Positions 61,722-64,000 of a stretch of 64,000 bases of DNA are shown here, in pieces (positions within the stretch are counted from its first letter, which is position 1; the number at the start of each line of letters is the position of its first letter). Under the pieces are notes generated by a model. It worked only from the letters and a program-made list of their open reading frames with translations. It was not told the DNA's origin and ran no database searches. The stretch comes from a bacterium (GTDB lineage Bacteria > Planctomycetota > Planctomycetia > Pirellulales > Pirellulaceae), in NCBI GenBank assembly GCA_030430075.1, contig JAUIGN010000009.1, positions 62,001 through 126,000 of the forward strand, given 5' to 3'. A program made the translations under genes and the position numbers.

Positions 61722-63173
61722 CTAGTTGGATCGTGCCTCGGTCGTCTCCGCTTTCTTCTTAACCACTTCTTTTCCATCCCCCGTATCGGCCCCTTCGTCC
61801 GCTGTCGGCTTATCATCCAACTGCTGGACGAGATACGCGCGGGCCTTCTCAAGGACCTTGTCTTCGACCGCATCCTCGGGCTCTTCCGCTGGACCACTGC
61901 GAATCACATCTCGCGCCCGCCGCCATTCTGCCAGTTCGACCGCTTCGCGAAGCGACTGTTTCACCTCCCAGCCGGGATCGGGCAGGACGCCCCACTCGTC
62001 ATCTTCTTTTGCCCCTTTGAAGCGATGAATGTTCTTGCCGCTGGGGCGCAGATACTGGGCGGTGGTCAATTTCAACGCACTGCGGCCCCGTTCAAGCTCG
62101 ATGATATTTTGCACGCTTCCCTTGCCATAGGTTCGCTGCCCGACCACGATCGCCCTTCCGTGATCCTGGAGGCAAGCGGCAACGATTTCGCTGGCACTGG
62201 CACTGAAGTTGTTGACCAGGACGACCATGGGAAACCCGCTGAACGTTCCGCGGCGATGGGCGTCCCACGAACGGTTCTCCACGTTTCGCCCCGAGGTGCT
62301 GACGATTCGTCCCTTCTCGACAAACATGTCGGAAATCTGAATCGCTGCCGACAACAGGCCACCCGGATTGCTGCGAAGGTCGAGAACCAGGCCGCGCATC
62401 TGGCGGGCCTGCAGCTTGACCAGCACTTTCCTTAGTTCTTCGGTGGTGTGTCGGGCGAAGGCAGTGACGCGGACGTACGCGATCTTCTTTTCCGGATCGA
62501 GCATAAAATCCCACGAGGCATCGTCCCGGCGACGGTCGCCCAAGACGGTTTCCACGCGAACAATCTGTCGCTCGACGTCAATCTTTTCGGACTTGCCGTC
62601 GAGGTGGCGGACGGTGATCAACACGCTGGTTCCAAGCTTGCCTTTGATCAGTCCAACCGCATCCTTCATCTCGATTTCGTTCGTCGGCTGGTCGCCGATG
62701 TGCGTGATCACATCGCCTGCCAGAATACCGGACCGGTACGCGGGGCTGCCTGCGATGGGGCTCAAGACGCGCAACCACTGGTCTTTGGACGGCTTGGAAA
62801 CATGAATGCCAATGCCCCCGAATTCCGCCTCAACATCCGTCCGAAATCCTTCCAGGTCTTCTGGGGCGATGTAGTTGGAATGCTGGTCGAGCTTCGAGAT
62901 CATTCCTTCGATGGCCGCCTCCATCAGTTCCCGGCGGCTGAGGTCCTTGACATAGTTTCGCTCGACCTGATCGAGCGTGTCGGCGAAGAGCCGGAATAAC
63001 TCGTAGAACTCTTCATCATCCAAGGGCGTTTGGTCTGCTGCCGCCGGCTCCTCGCGCGGCGGGCGTGCTGCCGGTTCTGCGTCTTCGGCAGGCGCCGCCC
63101 GCATGGGCATCACCACAACGACCAGCGTCAGTAACAACCACAACGTTGCGCGGCGGGAGTAGTGGCGTGACAT
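61722..63173 (-). CDS. S41 C-terminal processing protease (CtpA-like)
   Basis: A 483-residue exported peptidase. The frame opens at 63218, but the ATG at 63173 begins a signal peptide (RRATLWLLLTLVVVVMP) with GAGG about 8 nt upstream. An N-terminal helical region is followed by a PDZ domain (about 117-205; FGGIGIHV...GDVITHIGDQP) and the S41 catalytic core: LDLRSNPGG, the SASAS stretch at 324-328 (VNNFSASASEIVA) and the GQRTYGKGSVQN Lys loop, the Ser-Lys dyad of tail-specific proteases. The C-terminus is Lys/Glu-rich. It trims C-termini of envelope proteins. Its promoter candidate is at 63250-63278. Confidence 0.95.
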   Translation of the reverse strand: MSRHYSRRATLWLLLTLVVVVMPMRAAPAEDAEPAARPPREEPAAADQTPLDDEEFYELFRLFADTLDQVERNYVKDLSRRELMEAAIEGMISKLDQHSNYIAPEDLEGFRTDVEAEFGGIGIHVSKPSKDQWLRVLSPIAGSPAYRSGILAGDVITHIGDQPTNEIEMKDAVGLIKGKLGTSVLITVRHLDGKSEKIDVERQIVRVETVLGDRRRDDASWDFMLDPEKKIAYVRVTAFARHTTEELRKVLVKLQARQMRGLVLDLRSNPGGLLSAAIQISDMFVEKGRIVSTSGRNVENRSWDAHRRGTFSGFPMVVLVNNFSASASEIVAACLQDHGRAIVVGQRTYGKGSVQNIIELERGRSALKLTTAQYLRPSGKNIHRFKGAKEDDEWGVLPDPGWEVKQSLREAVELAEWRRARDVIRSGPAEEPEDAVEDKVLEKARAYLVQQLDDKPTADEGADTGDGKEVVKKKAETTEARSN

Positions 63174-63249
63174 GGCACAACCTCGTGAGGATGGAATCGA
63201 CTCGCCTCGAAAATACACCTTAAGACACGACTGCCGAACGAGTTAGCGA

Positions 63250-63278
63250 ATTATAGGCGGCGTCCGGCAGGCCAGCAA
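63250..63278 (-). promoter_or_regulatory. Candidate sigma-70 promoter of the S41 gene
   Basis: On the minus strand: TTGCTG (63278-63273), 17 nt, perfect TATAAT (63255-63250), about 76 nt before the ATG at 63173. Confidence 0.5.
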
Positions 63279-63556
63279 GTCAGTGGTTCCCCCGTGGATA
63301 GGCGACCAGGACCTTGCCGCCGCGTTGCACCATCCACGGCCTTACGCGCTGGAAGTCCCTGCCGTGCGCGGCAAGGCCGGGCGAATGCTGAGCATGACGA
63401 GCGCCGTAGGTCATCCAGTGCGACATGCGGCCGAAGCGGCCGTTATTCATTTGGTGCATGACGCGCGCGCCACGTGGCAATCGACGTTGGTGAGCAAACC
63501 CTTGGTGCCGCGGACATCCGCCGGCACACGCGCGTCCGGGTTGCTTGACGACCACA

Positions 63557-63594
63557 GGAACCGGGGCAAACGCCCGACGGCTCATACATGATCG
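63557..63594 (+). repeat. REP-like dispersed element, copy 4
   Basis: Core GGGGCAAACGCCC with CGACGGCTCAT tail, 61-98 nt past the 3' end of the DUF1207-like gene, antisense to it. Confidence 0.75.
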
Positions 63595-63654
63595 AGCAAG
63601 ACGTGGCACGAACGGAATTCTCTTGGGCACTTGTTGCGACGGCGTTGTCGTCCG

Positions 63655-64000
63655 TCAGAAATCGTACCACAGACCGAATCCGATCTGCTGCTCGAAGTCG
63701 TTATAGAACGAATACTGATTGCTCTTCCCGTTGTAGTAATGCACACCGGCCCGCAACATCTTTCCGGTGTCGCCGACCCAGGCCCAACCGAGCTGAGCGG
63801 TGAGTGCTCCGGCGTAGCGGACTTCCTCGCGAAAGTGGCCGTTGAGGGCAAAAAAACCGGCGCCGCGGATACCGGTCGGGCCGCAAGGTGCGTAGTCCAC
63901 GCCGACCTGGAATTCCCACGGCTCGCTGACGTCCGTCACAAAGCCATAACCGACTTCGCCGTAGACGCGGAGCAGGTCGGTAACGTAGTACGCGTGTCCC
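63655..64000 (-). CDS. DUF1207-like outer-membrane protein, C-terminal part
   Basis: Runs off the right end of the window; only the last ~115 residues are present (from HAYYVTDLLRVYGEVGYG to the stop at 63655). The GTG at 63939 is not the start, because the frame is open to the window edge. Alternating Tyr/Gly/hydrophobic strands (GFFALNGHFREEVRYAGALT, MLRAGVHYYNGKSNQYSF, GFGLWYDF ending in Phe) fit a beta-barrel terminus and the HYYNGKSxQ hallmark of DUF1207. An outer-membrane location is inferred from the terminal aromatic residue and strand pattern. Function unknown. Confidence 0.8.
   Translation of the reverse strand, partial: GHAYYVTDLLRVYGEVGYGFVTDVSEPWEFQVGVDYAPCGPTGIRGAGFFALNGHFREEVRYAGALTAQLGWAWVGDTGKMLRAGVHYYNGKSNQYSFYNDFEQQIGFGLWYDF

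Larger units (their letters stand above)
63174..63654. other. Intergenic region between the DUF1207 and S41 genes
   Basis: 481 nt without a convincing gene. It holds the S41 promoter, a CGGCCG-AAG-CGGCCG hairpin near 63420-63440, and the fourth REP-like element. Open frames of about 100 residues here lack RBS and protein-like composition. Confidence 0.5.

Noticed and set aside
63280..63630. 116-codon minus frame before the DUF1207 gene
   Set aside because: No RBS, His/Arg-rich composition, and it overlaps the REP-like element; treated as intergenic.

Overview
The window looks like a chromosomal segment of a planctomycete, most likely of the Pirellulales/Pirellulaceae type. The DNA is GC-rich. 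The genes are lineage-typical: a DUF1549/DUF1553 'cytochrome-like' protein next to a Tat-exported DUF1501 protein, a giant LEPR-XLL/dockerin surface protein, a MoxR-DUF58-BatA-vWA cluster, a vWA/STN/glycine-rich protein, a DUF1207 outer-membrane-like protein, and intergenic hairpin repeats. No rRNA, tRNA, CRISPR array, integrase or transposase was seen. Assignment is from protein families only; no 16S or database comparison was possible.

Layout. 0-3.4 kb: a zinc-ribbon/single-TM protein convergent with an unknown membrane protein whose upstream region carries a tetranucleotide tract. 3.4-8.35 kb: a LamG-DUF1549-DUF1553 protein followed by DUF1501, then a 43-bp minisatellite. 8.8-11.4 kb (minus): a PHP/DUF3604 protein followed by a Gfo/Idh/MocA oxidoreductase. 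11.8-13.3 kb: a PAP2-family phosphatase and a small exported protein. 13.8-37.4 kb (minus): one 23.6-kb gene for a ~7,878-residue extracellular protein with an N-terminal zincin-like HExxH domain, thousands of residues of acidic beta-type repeats, a PPC domain, an Ig-like segment, FG-GAP-like repeats and a C-terminal dockerin. 38.2-38.5 kb (minus): an HU-family DNA-binding protein. 39.1-43.8 kb: a two-propeller PQQ/TPR protein. 44.2-51.7 kb: a MoxR ATPase, DUF58, BatA-like and vWA membrane protein cluster. 51.9-53.8 kb (minus): an SLC13-type transporter with RCK_C domains. 54.2-60.3 kb: an acidic Tyr-rich exported protein and a large vWA/STN/Gly-rich protein. 60.3-63.2 kb (minus): TsaD and an S41 C-terminal processing protease. 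63.65 kb to the end (minus): the C-terminal part of a DUF1207-like protein.

How the parts may work together. Most of the window encodes envelope and exported functions. The MoxR ATPase probably acts on the vWA proteins encoded beside it. The DUF1549/DUF1553 and DUF1501 proteins form the usual planctomycete exported pair. The giant protein has an export leader (LEPR motif), a possible protease head, a long spacer and a dockerin, the plan of a surface or matrix protein. The intergenic DNA is unusually rich in structured repeats: four copies of a REP-like element in gene 3' flanks, a 14-bp perfect hairpin, two related GCGGGTCTCTGACCCCGC arrays about 53 kb apart, and three TGCTAGCA palindromes upstream of the giant gene. 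The giant gene with its palindrome-rich upstream region, and the structured intergenic repeats, are the most promising undescribed material.
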